A stretch of DNA of 64,000 nucleotides from Maratus speciosus. Its lineage: Eukaryota > Arthropoda > Arachnida > Araneae > Salticidae. The translations under genes and the position numbers were made by a program. The notes under the pieces were generated by a model. The model saw only the letters and a program-made list of their open reading frames with translations. It did no database searches and was not told the DNA's origin. Shown here one piece after another: positions 22,203 to 33,060 of this stretch. The DNA lies in contig OZ010793.1 of assembly GCA_963932465.1 (NCBI GenBank), positions 367,874,459-367,938,458 of the forward strand. Direction: 5' to 3'. Positions within the stretch are counted from its first letter, which is position 1. Each line of letters starts with the position of its first letter.

Positions 22203-23402
22203 AGGGGCTGTACTTATACAGTAGCCTTCCTCTTAACCGGAACTCCGCTTTTACCTGACTTTTTTTTCCCAACATCAGGCAAAATTCAGAAAGGAAAATT
22301 TCGGTTCTTATTTCTTTATGGTTAATTAACACAAATTTACGTAATGTAGAATAATTTCAACTTCTCATAAAGGTACGTGACGAGATTTTCAACTGTATTT
22401 AATTTGTATTTAAAACTTTTCATTATTTGTTATTAGTGGTAATTTTTATTTCAATTCAGTTAATTACAACTAGTATTCATTTCACAGAATATAGAAAATA
22501 TGTACATTTTTAAAACTACACAAATTAAAAAGCTATAATGCATCCTACGCATTTAATTAAATATGCAGTTACTTATTTAATTTTTATTACATCTCCGGTT
22601 TAACCGGTTTTTTGCTTAACCGGCTAACCCTCGGTCCCGTTTAGGCCGGTTAAGAGGGAGGCTATTGTATAACTTTTATCAATCTTTTGGTAATTTTGGA
22701 TTCCCCCCCCACCCCCCGTTAATCATATCATTATCAATGTCTAAAAATTCCTTTGATTTTTGGAGTGATATACAAATATGGTTACATTTATTTTTTGCAT
22801 ACTTTATTGATTCGAAATGAAGAGAAGTCAATAAAATATCATTTTATCAAATTAAATAACACTTAAAAGAAATAGTTACTATTTAAAAGAATTTAATAAT
22901 AGCCTTTTTTATTACATAATGCGTTCAACAGCAATAATGTCTTCTTGCACTTGGCCACACAGGGGGAGTGGGAGGCAAACAGAACTTCATATCAACAAAA
23001 CAGATGGACAAAATTCTTTCTCCTTTATTGTAAACACAAAGTATCATTTGAAACGTACTTCACATATGGTTTCTCGAACAGTGGTTTATAGATGCATACG
23101 CATATGACAGAAGAATAGGAATGGCGAACATTGGGGTATTACATATTTTGTAATTAAATAATTTTATAATCATTCAAAGATTTTAATAATAACTTTGTAT
23201 TCTCATAAAAATAGATAACAGACTAAAAAGAGATAACATACAACTTTGATGTAAAGACCAAGTTACAAATAAAAAAAGAAAATGTTGGTAGTGTGAAAAA
23301 TGATAACGATATCAAAAGACAAATCCCCCTTCCTCTTAGCGATATCATGTGCCAGACCCACCCTCCCCCCTAAAATGATAACGTTATATATGCACAGCCC
23401 CT
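22203..23402. mobile_element. AGGGGCTGTAC-ended element
   Basis: The ends AGGGGCTGTACTTATA and the complement of TATATGCACAGCCCCT form imperfect inverted repeats that continue inward through ACGTTATCA, a C-rich/G-rich run and GATATCA. The same long ends bound the nest at 40399-44298. A pogo MITE (22219-22667) sits only 16 bp inside the left end. Non-coding. Confidence 0.65.
22219..22667. mobile_element. pogo/Tigger-type MITE
   Basis: 449 bp flanked by TA (22217-22218, 22668-22669). The ends CAGTAGCCTTCCTCTTAACC and the complement of GGTTAAGAGGGAGGCTATTG differ at two positions. CAGTAG plus a TAACCGG block is typical of Tigger-like termini. Confidence 0.85.
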
Positions 23403-23792
23403 AATGCGAAACTGACATTGACAATGTAACTGGAAACCATTTTACACTGCGCTCTTTGTGGGTGATATTTGGAACTTTTGTTAGCCAGAAGACCACCAAA
23501 TACTTCTCCAATCCCCATTAATGACATTGTTATTGACTAACTTAATTCGTAATTTGCTCTGATTATGGATGATCAATGTTATTTCTACTGATATACTCTT
23601 ATTCCCATATTTAATCATGAATTTTGTATAAATTTAACAGAGTTTTGCCTTTAAATTTTTGGTTTAAAAAAGCACATGTACATAGAATAATTGGTATATT
23701 TTTAGGGACAACTATTGGAGTTTCTATGGTGAGCATTTATTTCAATTTTTGTCAAAAGCTCTTTAATTTATCTATTTTATAAATATTTAGAG

Positions 23793-24487
23793 CAGGGCCG
23801 AAACTAAGGAGGGGCAGAGGGGGCATGTGTCCCGGGCGCCAAAACGAAGGGGCGCAAAATGAAGTATTATACCTTTGGAATGGATCTTTTTGTGCTGATG
23901 GACTGGTGGCTTCCATTATTATGAAACAGCCATTATAAATGAAGTGTTAGGTGAAGATGAAAGAGCAGCCGTAAAAAGTTAGAACTCCGATTTTCTGGTC
24001 AGAATGGGAGAAAAAAAAATGGTCATAATTTTTTTCCTATTCTGACCAGAAAAACAGAGTTCTAACTTTTTATGACGCTCTTTCATCTTCACCTAACACT
24101 TCATTTATAATGGCTGTTTCATAATAATGGAAGCTATCAGTCCATCATAAGAAAATAACTCGGTTAAAGCAGAAACTCACAGTCGGTTAAGCAGGACTGT
24201 ACTGTATATTTCATTTTAAAAATGATCTTTAGAATATTTTTGTTAGTGTTCAGAGGGGGGGGGGTCATGACCCCGTGACCCCCCCCCCCCCCCTTTGATC
24301 CGCCATTGTAGATCACATAGTTTAGTATTACATATTTGATGATTACATATATTAAATTTAACTAAGTCGGCTATTAGAAAATTAGTAAAATTCTCTTTGT
24401 AAATATACTTTATGGAAGAGGGGGGGGGGGGGGTTGCAAAATCCATGTTCGCACCGGATGCAAAAAAAAAGGCTAGTTTCGGCCCTG
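23793..24487. mobile_element. hAT-like MITE, CAGGGCCGAAACTA ends
   Basis: Exact 14-bp inverted ends CAGGGCCGAAACTA (23793) and TAGTTTCGGCCCTG (to 24487), followed inward by G-rich/C-rich runs. CAGGG termini are common in hAT elements, but no 8-bp duplication is visible, so the class is provisional. It contains the hairpin at 23896-24148. Confidence 0.7.
23896..24148. repeat. long hairpin inside the hAT-like element
   Basis: Two arms of about 120 bp (TGATGGACTGG...TTTTCTGGTCAGAAT and its complement) meet at an A/T spacer near 24015-24032. Mismatches are few. Confidence 0.85.
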
Positions 24488-25268
24488 GTACAAAATCTAG
24501 CACAATATACTACAAACTACGATTAAAAGTAATGACTACTGTAGTTTCGTTACTTGTAGTGTGCTACTTCTGACCCCTGGGTACAATTGTATAACTACTC
24601 CTTCTGCCACAGCATAAAATTTTATAGACAGATTTCCGGTTACATTTTTACAGATTTTACTGTATTACCTACACTTTCTAGTTAAAAGCTCTGCGAAACA
24701 CAGATAATTGACTTGGCAATTTTAAGCATCACCCCCCCCCCCCCCAAGAAAATTATGCCATAGCAATGGCTCTGATTGTATGCTGCTCGAGAGATTTTGA
24801 AATACATGAATATTTCTTAAAATGAAGAATAGAAACATGAAATAAGCAAACCTAAGAGTATTTACTCATAATCCTCGATAAAAGACAATTTTTAAACATA
24901 TAAATATAAAAAACCAACAAGTGTAACAAATATGAAACTGTAAATATTTACAAGGGTACAAATTTTTTTTTTTTTCCAAATAGATAATTGAAACAGTTTT
25001 TGCATCTGTTATGTGTTGTTAATTTTAGACAATTTTTAAACACATTAACATAAAAAAAAACTAAAGTGTATATTATACAACCGGTTAAGTGGGGTTTCAT
25101 GAAAAATCCTTGCTTCTTTTCTGTTATGTTTAGAATAAATTATCCATTTTTTTCTTTTATTAAAAACTCAGAGAAAAATTTAAAGTTAATAATTAATGTT
25201 AAAGCACTCCTCATTTACAAAATAAGAAAATTATGTATTTAAATCACAATTTGCTATATAACTAATTT
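24488..25268. other. no recognised gene
   Basis: AT-rich, with a C14 run near 24731. A pogo-like terminus TATACAACCGGTTAAGTGGG at ~25075 may be an isolated end or pair with the inverted block at 25269-25303. Confidence 0.35.
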
Positions 25269-27083
25269 GGGTACTTTTCGGTTAGCCGGGCGCCAGTGTT
25301 ATATATACATATGTATGTATACCTATACATAGGGTAGATGTGCCAGTAATGGACACCCTTAAGGAATTTCTTTACAAATTATTTTTTTATTATTAGTTAT
25401 AATTATTATATTCCAGTTTTTTCAATATTATATTAATCTATCAACAATATTTAACCATTCTTATAGCCTCATTTCCCCATATGAATAGAAATTTAATTTT
25501 AAATAACAGAAATATATCAAAACACCCAAAAGCCCAGTAATGGATACCCTCTGTTCCTGTAATGGACACCCCATAAAAAGTAATAAATATAATTGTTTTT
25601 ATGACTGTATTTAGAACCAGAATTTAATGAATACCTATTAATGAAACAAAATAGTTATTTTTAAATAAATTTAACAATTAGGATACTAGTAATTAATAAA
25701 ATATTTGTGATATGCATTTACTGTTTGCATCAATTATTGTAATTATCAAAAGATCGAGGTTTTAATTATTTTAGATGGATAATTTAAGATACTAAATATC
25801 AGACAATTACAGCTATCAAATTATTGAAACAGTGGTGGATTTAAAAGGTAAAAAAAAAAAAAAAGTTTTGGAATATTAATGTTTAGTTTTGTGTCACTAT
25901 TTTTAACAATCTTCCAGAGATTACTTGATCCTATCATTTATAATAATCAATATTACAAATATGAAAGAAATGATAATGTGAGTTGAATATTTTTTTAAAT
26001 ACTAAATAAAATAATTTCAAAATGAAACTGTAGAACTGATGTTTGAGGCCACTGATCTGCAGATTTACTAGTTTCATGAATATAACTTTCATTAATAGTA
26101 TTACATTTATTTATTTATTTTTTTATAAGGAAACATTTAAGACAGAAAATGGATTTTTAATAGCTTCTGTAACTTAATTGTTTTTATTTAAATGGAGAGG
26201 GATTAAGACCTATGAACCCCTCTTTGACTGTGCTCTTAAACAGTATTTTCTGCTTCCTGGCTGGTTTGATTGCCAGATTATAAAATATGTGAGGTATATA
26301 TATGTACTACATAAAAAAAATAAAATAAAATAAAACATCGAAATTTTATTAATCACATAAAATAACTTAAAAGCAGCTATTTATAAAAGTTTTGGTGTTA
26401 TTACATTTTGGTACGTATAATTTAAAAATTAAATTTGATTATTTAGGTTTGCAGTTAAGCCAAAGTATTTTATGCACTATAAACATTACTAAAATTGCAT
26501 TTTTAGCAATGTCTACATGGGGTGTCCATTACTGGAAAATGACTAATTAACCATCCCAGTAATGGATGGTTAATAATCTCTTAAAACCTTAAAAATAATG
26601 AAATTTTGTAAATAGCCATTAGTATATAAAATTCAAAGTTTTCTATTGCTACTCAAACAAAAACATCCAAATTTTGCAAGAAAATAAATAATATATAAAT
26701 TAATTAAACGAAGCCAGCTCTTAACCTCTTCATTAAGATTTTCACAGAAAAACAGCACAACTTTGAAACATTATTTTCTGCTTCCTGATTGGTTTGATTA
26801 AAAGTGTCAACAATAACATAGTTTTATAAAACATACAAGGGGGAATTATAAAAAAAAATAATTAAAGCTAAATATTTATTAGTTATTTTTTTATGAACCA
26901 AAAACATCAAGGGGTGTCCATTACTGGCACATCTACCCTATATATATATGCATATTTATACATATATAGAAGCTATATGTATACATATATACATATGTGT
27001 GTATATATACATATATATGCATATATAGATATACATACATATGTATATATAACACTGGCGCCCGGCTAACCGAAAAGTACCCT
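25269..27083. repeat. inverted pair GGGTACTTTTCGG...AGTGTTATATA around a TA-rich core
   Basis: About 50 bp at 25269-25320 (GGGTACTTTTCGGTTAGCCG, GGCGCCAGTGTTATATAT) recur inverted at 27035-27083. The core is TA-rich and hosts the TA element 25332-26938. The CACTGGCGCCCGGCTAACCG block faces inward, so these may be two facing pogo-type termini of separate elements and not the ends of one. Confidence 0.6.
25332..26938. mobile_element. TA-flanked element, GGGTAGATGTGCC ends
   Basis: A perfect inverted repeat of at least 27 bp starts GGGTAGATGTGCCAGTAATG; TA lies outside both ends (25330-25331, 26939-26940). CCAGTAATGGACACCC-like blocks recur internally near 25533, 25560 and 26519. At 1.6 kb it has no open frame, so it is a non-autonomous Tc1/mariner/pogo-type element. 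Confidence 0.88.
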
Positions 27084-27937
27084 AATTTTAAATGTTTTTA
27101 GTTTACATTTAAATTCTAAATGACCACAAAGAAATTAAATAAGAGATCTACATTGTTAAGTAAGAATATAACAGACTTCATAAAATAAACAATAAATTGC
27201 TAGTGATGAGATGCATATGCAGAGATAAGAAGAAACTGGATCCTTTAAAGGAACTTTCACAAAATATTTAATCTCAAAACAGGATTTTCATAAACTTTTC
27301 AATTTCAAAACCCTTCACTATATTTTTTGACTTAAAAATAGACCTTTCACAAACCTTTCCCACCATCAAACTGAAACTTTTACAAATTTAATTATTTAAA
27401 AGCGGGATCTGTCCTGTCACTTTTACATATATGTAAAGTGAAAATATAGATGTTACATACATATACTTTCTTAAAGATGTATAAACAAAAACCTGAATAT
27501 AACGATCATTTCAAATTCAGAAAATTATGATTTTAAAACTGACATTTGGATAACTCAGAAAATTTATTTGCAGGAATTGTTTTTATTTTACGTTTAAGAT
27601 CAGACAATACACCACATTTAAAAGTAATTTTAATACCGTGAAATAAAAGTTAATAGATACAGAATATTTTATTTTTAATCTAGCAAGAAAACTGCAACAT
27701 TCAATTTTTTGCATTACACTAACATACAGCGCTGAAAACGTAAACAATTTGGCGAAAAAGTTTTGAAATAGCGCCAAAATAACATATGTGAAATATTATT
27801 AATTACAGCAAAGAAATACTTTTAATAAACGCAAAAATCAATTAAAGAAATTAACAGTTATTGATTTTAATTTTGAATACAAGATAGTTCAGAATAAAAG
27901 GTGGGAAATATATATAAAAACAAAACATTACACTTAC

Positions 27938-28200
27938 CAGCAGTAAAGCGAGAAGCAGATGTGTCTCTTTTAATTATAATTAAGCTGTTATATGAAGAGA
28001 ATCTGTGATTTACCCATCCTGCTCAAGAAACTAGGCTGTCTTTGTTCTCCTAAAAGTAATACTAATAGTAAAATAAATAAATTTATATTCATTCATGTTT
28101 CAGCCACATTCAGCGAGCGGCCATTTTGACAGAAATGTTGATCTTGAAATCCCCAGTCAAAAAGTGACGTCAACTTCCTTAAGCATTTGATTGGCTGTTA
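27938..28200 (-). promoter_or_regulatory. minus-strand promoter-like region and candidate first exon
   Basis: Reading the minus strand from 28200: a CCAAT-type box (AGCCAATCAAA, 28195-28185), a palindromic TGACGTCA (28168-28161), then sequence that ends at 27938 before a strong 5' splice site, CTG|GTAAGTG. An acceptor-like tract (TTACTTTTAG) lies near 28053. Any ATG frame is short (for example MAAR and stop), so the exon would be non-coding. This could be a captured host promoter, but no coding exon is confirmed downstream. Confidence 0.3.
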
Positions 28201-28344
28201 CTGGCGAGTCGCTTGGCTCTCAGGCGTCAAAGACGCCCCGAACAAGAGAGTCGCTCGCGCTCCAAGCGACTCCCCTGGCCCCATAGCATTAACATGGAGA
28301 CGCCTGGGATCCAAGCGACTTTGACTCCTCGTGTAATAACACCA
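28201..28344. repeat. right subterminal repeat block of the 13.5-kb element
   Basis: GAGTCGCTTGG (28205), GAGTCGCTCG...CCAAGCGACTC (28247-28271) and CCAAGCGACT (28312) are copies of one motif in both orientations. GGCGTCAAAGACGCC (28223-28237) is a near-palindrome. The left end has CCAAGCGAGCG, GGCGACAAAAGACGCC and ATCCCAGGCG. Such clusters often bind a transposase (inference). Confidence 0.6.
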
Positions 28345-30479
28345 TAACGATCCAGATTCCTACCGCCCGATCTGTCTTTTACCGGCCTTCGGGAAGGTAC
28401 TTGATAAAACGTGCGCAACGAGGCTGGCGCTCTATTTAGAGACCAATAATCTGCTCAGTGCCAGACAGTACGGTCGACGCGCTGCGTTCAGTGTGGGAAT
28501 ACACTGTCGAGTCGAAGAGGCGTGGAGAATACACATGTCTTCTCACGCTCGATATCAAGAGTGCGTTTAACAGCGTTCGCAGAACCGACATCCTTCGTTT
28601 ACTCGAAGAGTTGGGTCTAGAACACTACCTCCTAGGACTGATCGACGATTACCTTTGGTACCGTTCGATCATCCTTCATGAAGGGGAGCACTTTTACAAT
28701 GTCGGGGTACCGCAAGGCTCGTGTCTTGGTCCCGTACTCTGGTTGGTGGTGATCAACATCTTGTTGATGCGGCTCACAGAGGAGGAGGCTTGACTCGTTC
28801 AGACGTTCGCTGACGACATCTTTGTAGCGGCACGAAGCCCGGCTGTTTATCGGTTCGTTGACATCCTACCGCCGGTTCTCTCTGACATCCACGGCTGGGC
28901 AACTGAATGCAACCTGGAATTCAGCTACGGCAAGTGCAACTACACGGTTGTTCCTCTGAGTGGCAGGCTTGATAACCAATCCTCACGACGTGTCTTAATG
29001 GCAGGCCACAAGGTGGCGTTTAGGTGGCAACTGCTCTACCTCGGAGTTACGATCGATGCGCCCCTCAGCTGGATGCCCCATCTTGACTCTGTTCAGGAAA
29101 AGACGTTCAAGGTGCTGCAAAAGATGAGTCGCCTCTCAGCTGCCAACTGGGGTCTGAGGCCAAAAATCAGAAAGATGCTCTATTCGGTCGTGGTAGAGCG
29201 AATAATCTTGTATGTGGCCTCTATTTGGTACTCTGACAAAGTAAAATTAGGAATCAGGTTGCTGAGCATACAACGAGCTCTGCTCTTGTGTGTAACAAAG
29301 TGTTATAAAACAGTTGCGACGGAGTCTTTGCACGTACTGGCCGGGGTTCTTCCCCTGGACTTACGGGCGAGGATGGCCACCCAGGGAAACAGATGGACAA
29401 GGAATACACAGCCCTTGTCCGTTGGCATGAAGAGATTGGAGGTACAGGGTTCACGCCCGATACTGTCGATCTCTGGCGACCAAACTACAAACGCGATAAT
29501 CTCCGTAGGATCAATTGGACTGCGGAACTCACTCCGCGGACCCCGTGTAGCTACTACATGGACGGTTCTAAACAGGAGAACGGCACGGTTGGCTGTGCGT
29601 TCTTGGCTGTGGTCGGGGATCAAATCGTAGTCGAAAAGCCAGTTCCGCCTCACAGAGGGTGCAGAAGTCTTTGCGGCCGAGATCCACGCGATCAAGGAAG
29701 CAATAGCAGACGCCCATCGCCGAGGACTCAGTGAACTCGACATAATTTTCAGATTCGAGATCGGCGCTGCAAGCGCTTTATGGGCTAGTGTCACGGCACA
29801 GGGCCATAGCTGAGATCAAGGACTTGATTAAAACAACAGAAGTCGCAGTCCATATGTACTGGTTCCGAGCTCATGTGGGACACACCCACAATGAGAGAGT
29901 GTACGAGCTGGCCAAGGCAGCCACGACACGACAAACTGTCGACGTGGAGGTCAGGGCCACACGCCGCCAGGTCAAAAAACATCTACTTGACCAAGCCCGT
30001 CCACGTGGCAGGAGAGGTGGAGTGACTCTGGCAAGGGCCGGGTGACATATGAGCTTTTCCCGCGAGTCGCACTCAGTAGACTGCAGGGCGACTTTTTCAT
30101 AAATCAAGTCTTTTCGGGACACGGCGCCTTCGGCGACCACCAGGCTCGCTTCTTTCGCAGGGATCCTACGTGTTTCTGCGGCAGGGGCGAAAGCTCAATT
30201 AGACATTGTTTATATGAGTGCGCAATCTGGAAGCCTGTGCGGGATAAGTTCTTCCCGTGGAACTTCCGGAATCTACCGCGCCGCGACTTGTGTCTAGATG
30301 GCTACTGCCGGAAGGGGATACGGGTCATAGTTAATGACCTTCTCCTGAAGACACACGATCGCAACCTGGGTCGCAGAAGGGCGAGTCGTTTTGCCAGAAC
30401 CTATCGTGGCCTCAGGCCGCGTTCGAACGCAATAGTGCCTGCCCGAGGCTCCCACGGGCCAGGCGGGAATGGTGCATGA
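28345..30479 (+). pseudogene. R1/LOA-type LINE ORF2, reverse transcriptase core, RNase H and C-terminal Cys motif
   Basis: Coding resumes with DPDSYRPICLLPAFGKVLDK. A frameshift or deletion near 28460 precedes STVDALRSVWEY, then LTLDIKSAFNSV, GVPQGSCLGPVLW and, after an in-frame TGA (28791-28793), the catalytic FADD box. The thumb region includes LLYLGVTID and an LSAANWGLRPKIR segment. Later frames give YYMDGSKQENGTVGCAF and, after further breaks, WFRAHVGHTHNERVYELAKA, which are RNase H blocks, then CFCGRGESSIRHCLYEC, the terminal zinc-binding-like motif. RNase H favours a LOA/I-like over a classical R1 element. Several frameshifts make it inactive. Confidence 0.9.
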
Positions 30480-31613
30480 GTTCGGGGGTCGGTGACATTG
30501 TCATTCGTGCCCGCGTTCACAGGTGTAAGTAGGTATTAGGTTTTGGCTCTCCTTTGGTTAATGTATGTATATAGCTCTAAGTTAGTTAGTTTACTCAAGA
30601 AGTATTTACTCTAGATATTATTCGGAAACTCACGCCATTCGGGGGGCCCCTCCGGGTCTCGATCGGGCGGGGTTTGTACATATAAGTGTTTTGTAAATAT
30701 TAGCTTAAAGTTTTTGTATTTTGTTTTGCAAATGTTTGTATGTATTTATGTATGTATTACATGTTCGAACGCAATACCCCATGGTCCCCGGGCGGGGTCC
30801 GACTTGGGGTGGGAGGTGGATGCCTGCGAAGGAGGTCGCGTGCGGTTCGTCCGCCTACTTCTGAATGCCGGCCTATCGCCTCCTTGCCTTTCTTGGGTCT
30901 TGTCTGGGTGCCTTGGTACGTGACGGAAGCCGGTTGGCTGGGTCCGCGAACCGTGAGTCAGCTTCGTCGGCCTGTTCGTGTTCGCAGCCTCCGGTCGAAA
31001 TTGCGTTTAAGCGGTGGTAAACTCAGCCGCCACTGCACGGGGTCAGGAGCACTCGTGCTTGAGTACCCTCGGCGGTTGTTCCCAGGTGGGGGATCGGACT
31101 TGCGCCGGTCTCTCCCGCCGCCCTTGTCCCTGGATGGGGGCGGTAGGGGGCCCGGCGGGACTCCGGGCCCTCAACCATCGGTTGTTCCTCAAAAATGTCT
31201 TTGCCGGATAATGATATTTGATCTTGGGGGACCTCCGTATAGCAACCCCTCCGTAGGGATCCTCGGCACTGGCTCGTGGGCTCGACTCCTTCATAGGTGC
31301 TCGTTTCCTGCGGGTCGTCGGGGACCAAGAAGGGAAACCACGAGAACCTACGAAGGGACCAAGAGAAGAAACCACCAGGCTTCTCGACCGGGTGGGGTTT
31401 CTGTCGTTGCGGCCGGACATCCAACTCTTGGGCGCAGGGCTTCGTGACGTGCGCTGGGCAGTGCGAAGTCCTTGGGTGACCACGCGCTGACGGCGGTTGC
31501 ACGGCAGAGAAACTTCTTGAGGGAGGGTCTGCTCCGTGTCAGTAGTGTGCAAGTCTGGGCCCTGAGAGGCCTATGTCGCCGGACGAAGGCTCGCGGCTTC
31601 GCCGCGAGAGCTA
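30480..31613 (+). other. probable LINE 3' untranslated tail
   Basis: GC-rich sequence (especially 30780-31610) that matches the LINE in composition and stops near 31613. GTTCGAACGCAATA occurs at both 30421 and 30763. A perfect 8-bp hairpin CTCGCGGC-TTC-GCCGCGAG (31590-31608) sits at the extreme end, where the LINE's own RT may recognise its RNA. Open frames of 60-235 codons here show no homology I know. Confidence 0.55.
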
Positions 31614-31671
31614 GTTTATACCACTTAATCAACTAAAAATTATATAAGTTTAAAAATGCGTACCACAGCTA

Positions 31672-33060
31672 CACGAGGGGGTATAGTAAAGTTTCAATTA
31701 CAGGCGTGTATTCTTATATTCCATTCGCACCACTATTTTAAAAAATATATATTTCGTAGTACAGTCGAACTTGGTTAAGACGCGTTTCAAGGGAGTGGAC
31801 CTACGTCGCGTATTAAGCGGGATCGCGTATTAAACGTGATTTGTATGATGTTGCAGGAAATGGGCTTATTTACACGTCTAATCGTCTAAATGAACTTTAG
31901 AGCTTTCATTGATATGTTTATGGTCGAAAATTGTGTCTTATACGTATATTTAGATTTAAATTTAATTGTATTCAACTTTACTCGGTCTATCTTTTTACAG
32001 GACAGACTGGAATAATAACTGAAAATAAATATGGATTCAAACATGCGTCTTTATTGTCGATAATACGTTTCAACCAAAGATAAAACAACAAAAATAATTT
32101 TTCTGCTAGACTATTTTTTTTTAACAGAAATAATAAAAATATTAAATTTTTGAAGCATAATCTAGTTGTTAAAATCATATTTAGTACTTGTGATAATGAG
32201 TACAAATATAATCTGTCCTTTTCAATGAAATAAAAAAATACCCTTATTAATCTTTTTGTAAAAAGTATTGTTAGTATAGCAAAAAGTAACGAAAACATAA
32301 AAGAATTATACAACAGCAGTCGTATTTGTTTAATCTATGCGAGTTTCTTTTTTTTTTAATGTATATAACATGCATTATAAAACATAACATTTAAAAACTT
32401 ACTAACAACAGGTATAATCATCTTTAATCATAATTTTATGACGTATCTGAGCATCCTGAATTCCTCTATGTATCTCTTTCTACTACAATAAAAAATACAC
32501 GAAACGAGAGACAAAGAATGTTAGAACACGGGATCAAAGAAGAATTGCAGTGTTGCTAATTTAGAGGGATTTTTTTATTCAAATATCTATCACTATTATC
32601 GAAATGTTCCTTTAATTGATCTGTTATTAAATAAAGTAAATATTAGTATACAGAGACAGTGCTTTTTATGTGAATAAAAAAATCCGCTAAAATGGAAACA
32701 ATGTAGAAGAAAGAAGGAATTCGCATCTTCACCAATGCATTCGCGTCTTAAACGTGATTTTTTACCATAACGGACCGAAAATTTTTCGCGTATTAAGCGG
32801 GATCGCGTAATAACCGTTCGCGTCTTAAACGTGATATTTTTGCATTAGTCTTACGGGCGATGTTCAAGGGAGCGGAAAAAATCCGCGTATTAAGCGGAAT
32901 CGCGTATTAACCGTGAGCGTCTTAACCGGGTTCCACTGTATATTTTTCTTGCAAATGCTCTCAAAGCGTATGTAAAAGATTTTTGTTTTGAAAAAGTCGT
33001 GCGAATTAGCATTAAAAAAAAAATTCGCCTGTAATTGAAACTTTACGATACCCCCTCGTA
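31672..33060. mobile_element. TA-flanked element, ACGAGGGGGTAT ends
   Basis: Inverted ends of ~35 bp (CACGAGGGGGTATAGTAAAG, TTTCAATTACAGGCG) match with about two differences. TA flanks at 31670-31671 and 33061-33062. A pogo-like element is inserted 90 bp inside the left end; without it only ~210 bp of MITE remains. Confidence 0.88.
31762..32938. mobile_element. Tigger/pogo-type non-autonomous element
   Basis: The ends CAGTCGAACTTGGTTAAGAC and the complement of GTCTTAACCGGGTTCCACTG are imperfect inverted copies with TA on both sides (31760-31761, 32939-32940). Subterminal blocks of CGCGTATTAAGCGGGATCG recur at both ends (31806, 32788, 32883). No transposase frame. Confidence 0.85.

Larger units (their letters stand above)
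14809..28344. mobile_element. 13,536-bp TIR element inserted in the LINE, TAA target duplication
   Basis: The left end TGGTGTTATTACACG (14809-14823) and right end CGTGTAATAACACCA (28330-28344) are exact 15-bp inverted repeats. TAA flanks both (14806-14808, 28345-28347). Removing the segment and one TAA rejoins the LINE RT in frame, from GEEP into DPDSYRPI, so the boundaries are seen directly. A 3-bp TAA duplication is typical of PIF/Harbinger-type transposition (established for that superfamily; assignment here is inference). The ends share subterminal motifs (ATCCCAGGCG, GACGCC, CCAAGCG). I recognise no transposase. The interior holds several smaller nested elements and minus-strand splice-like signals at 16271, 21801, 22030 and 27938. 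Confidence 0.85.

Noticed and set aside
30740..31447. 235-codon open frame after the LINE
   Set aside because: It lies in GC-rich 3' tail sequence where stops are rare in several frames on both strands; Arg/Gly/Pro-rich, with no recognisable domain.
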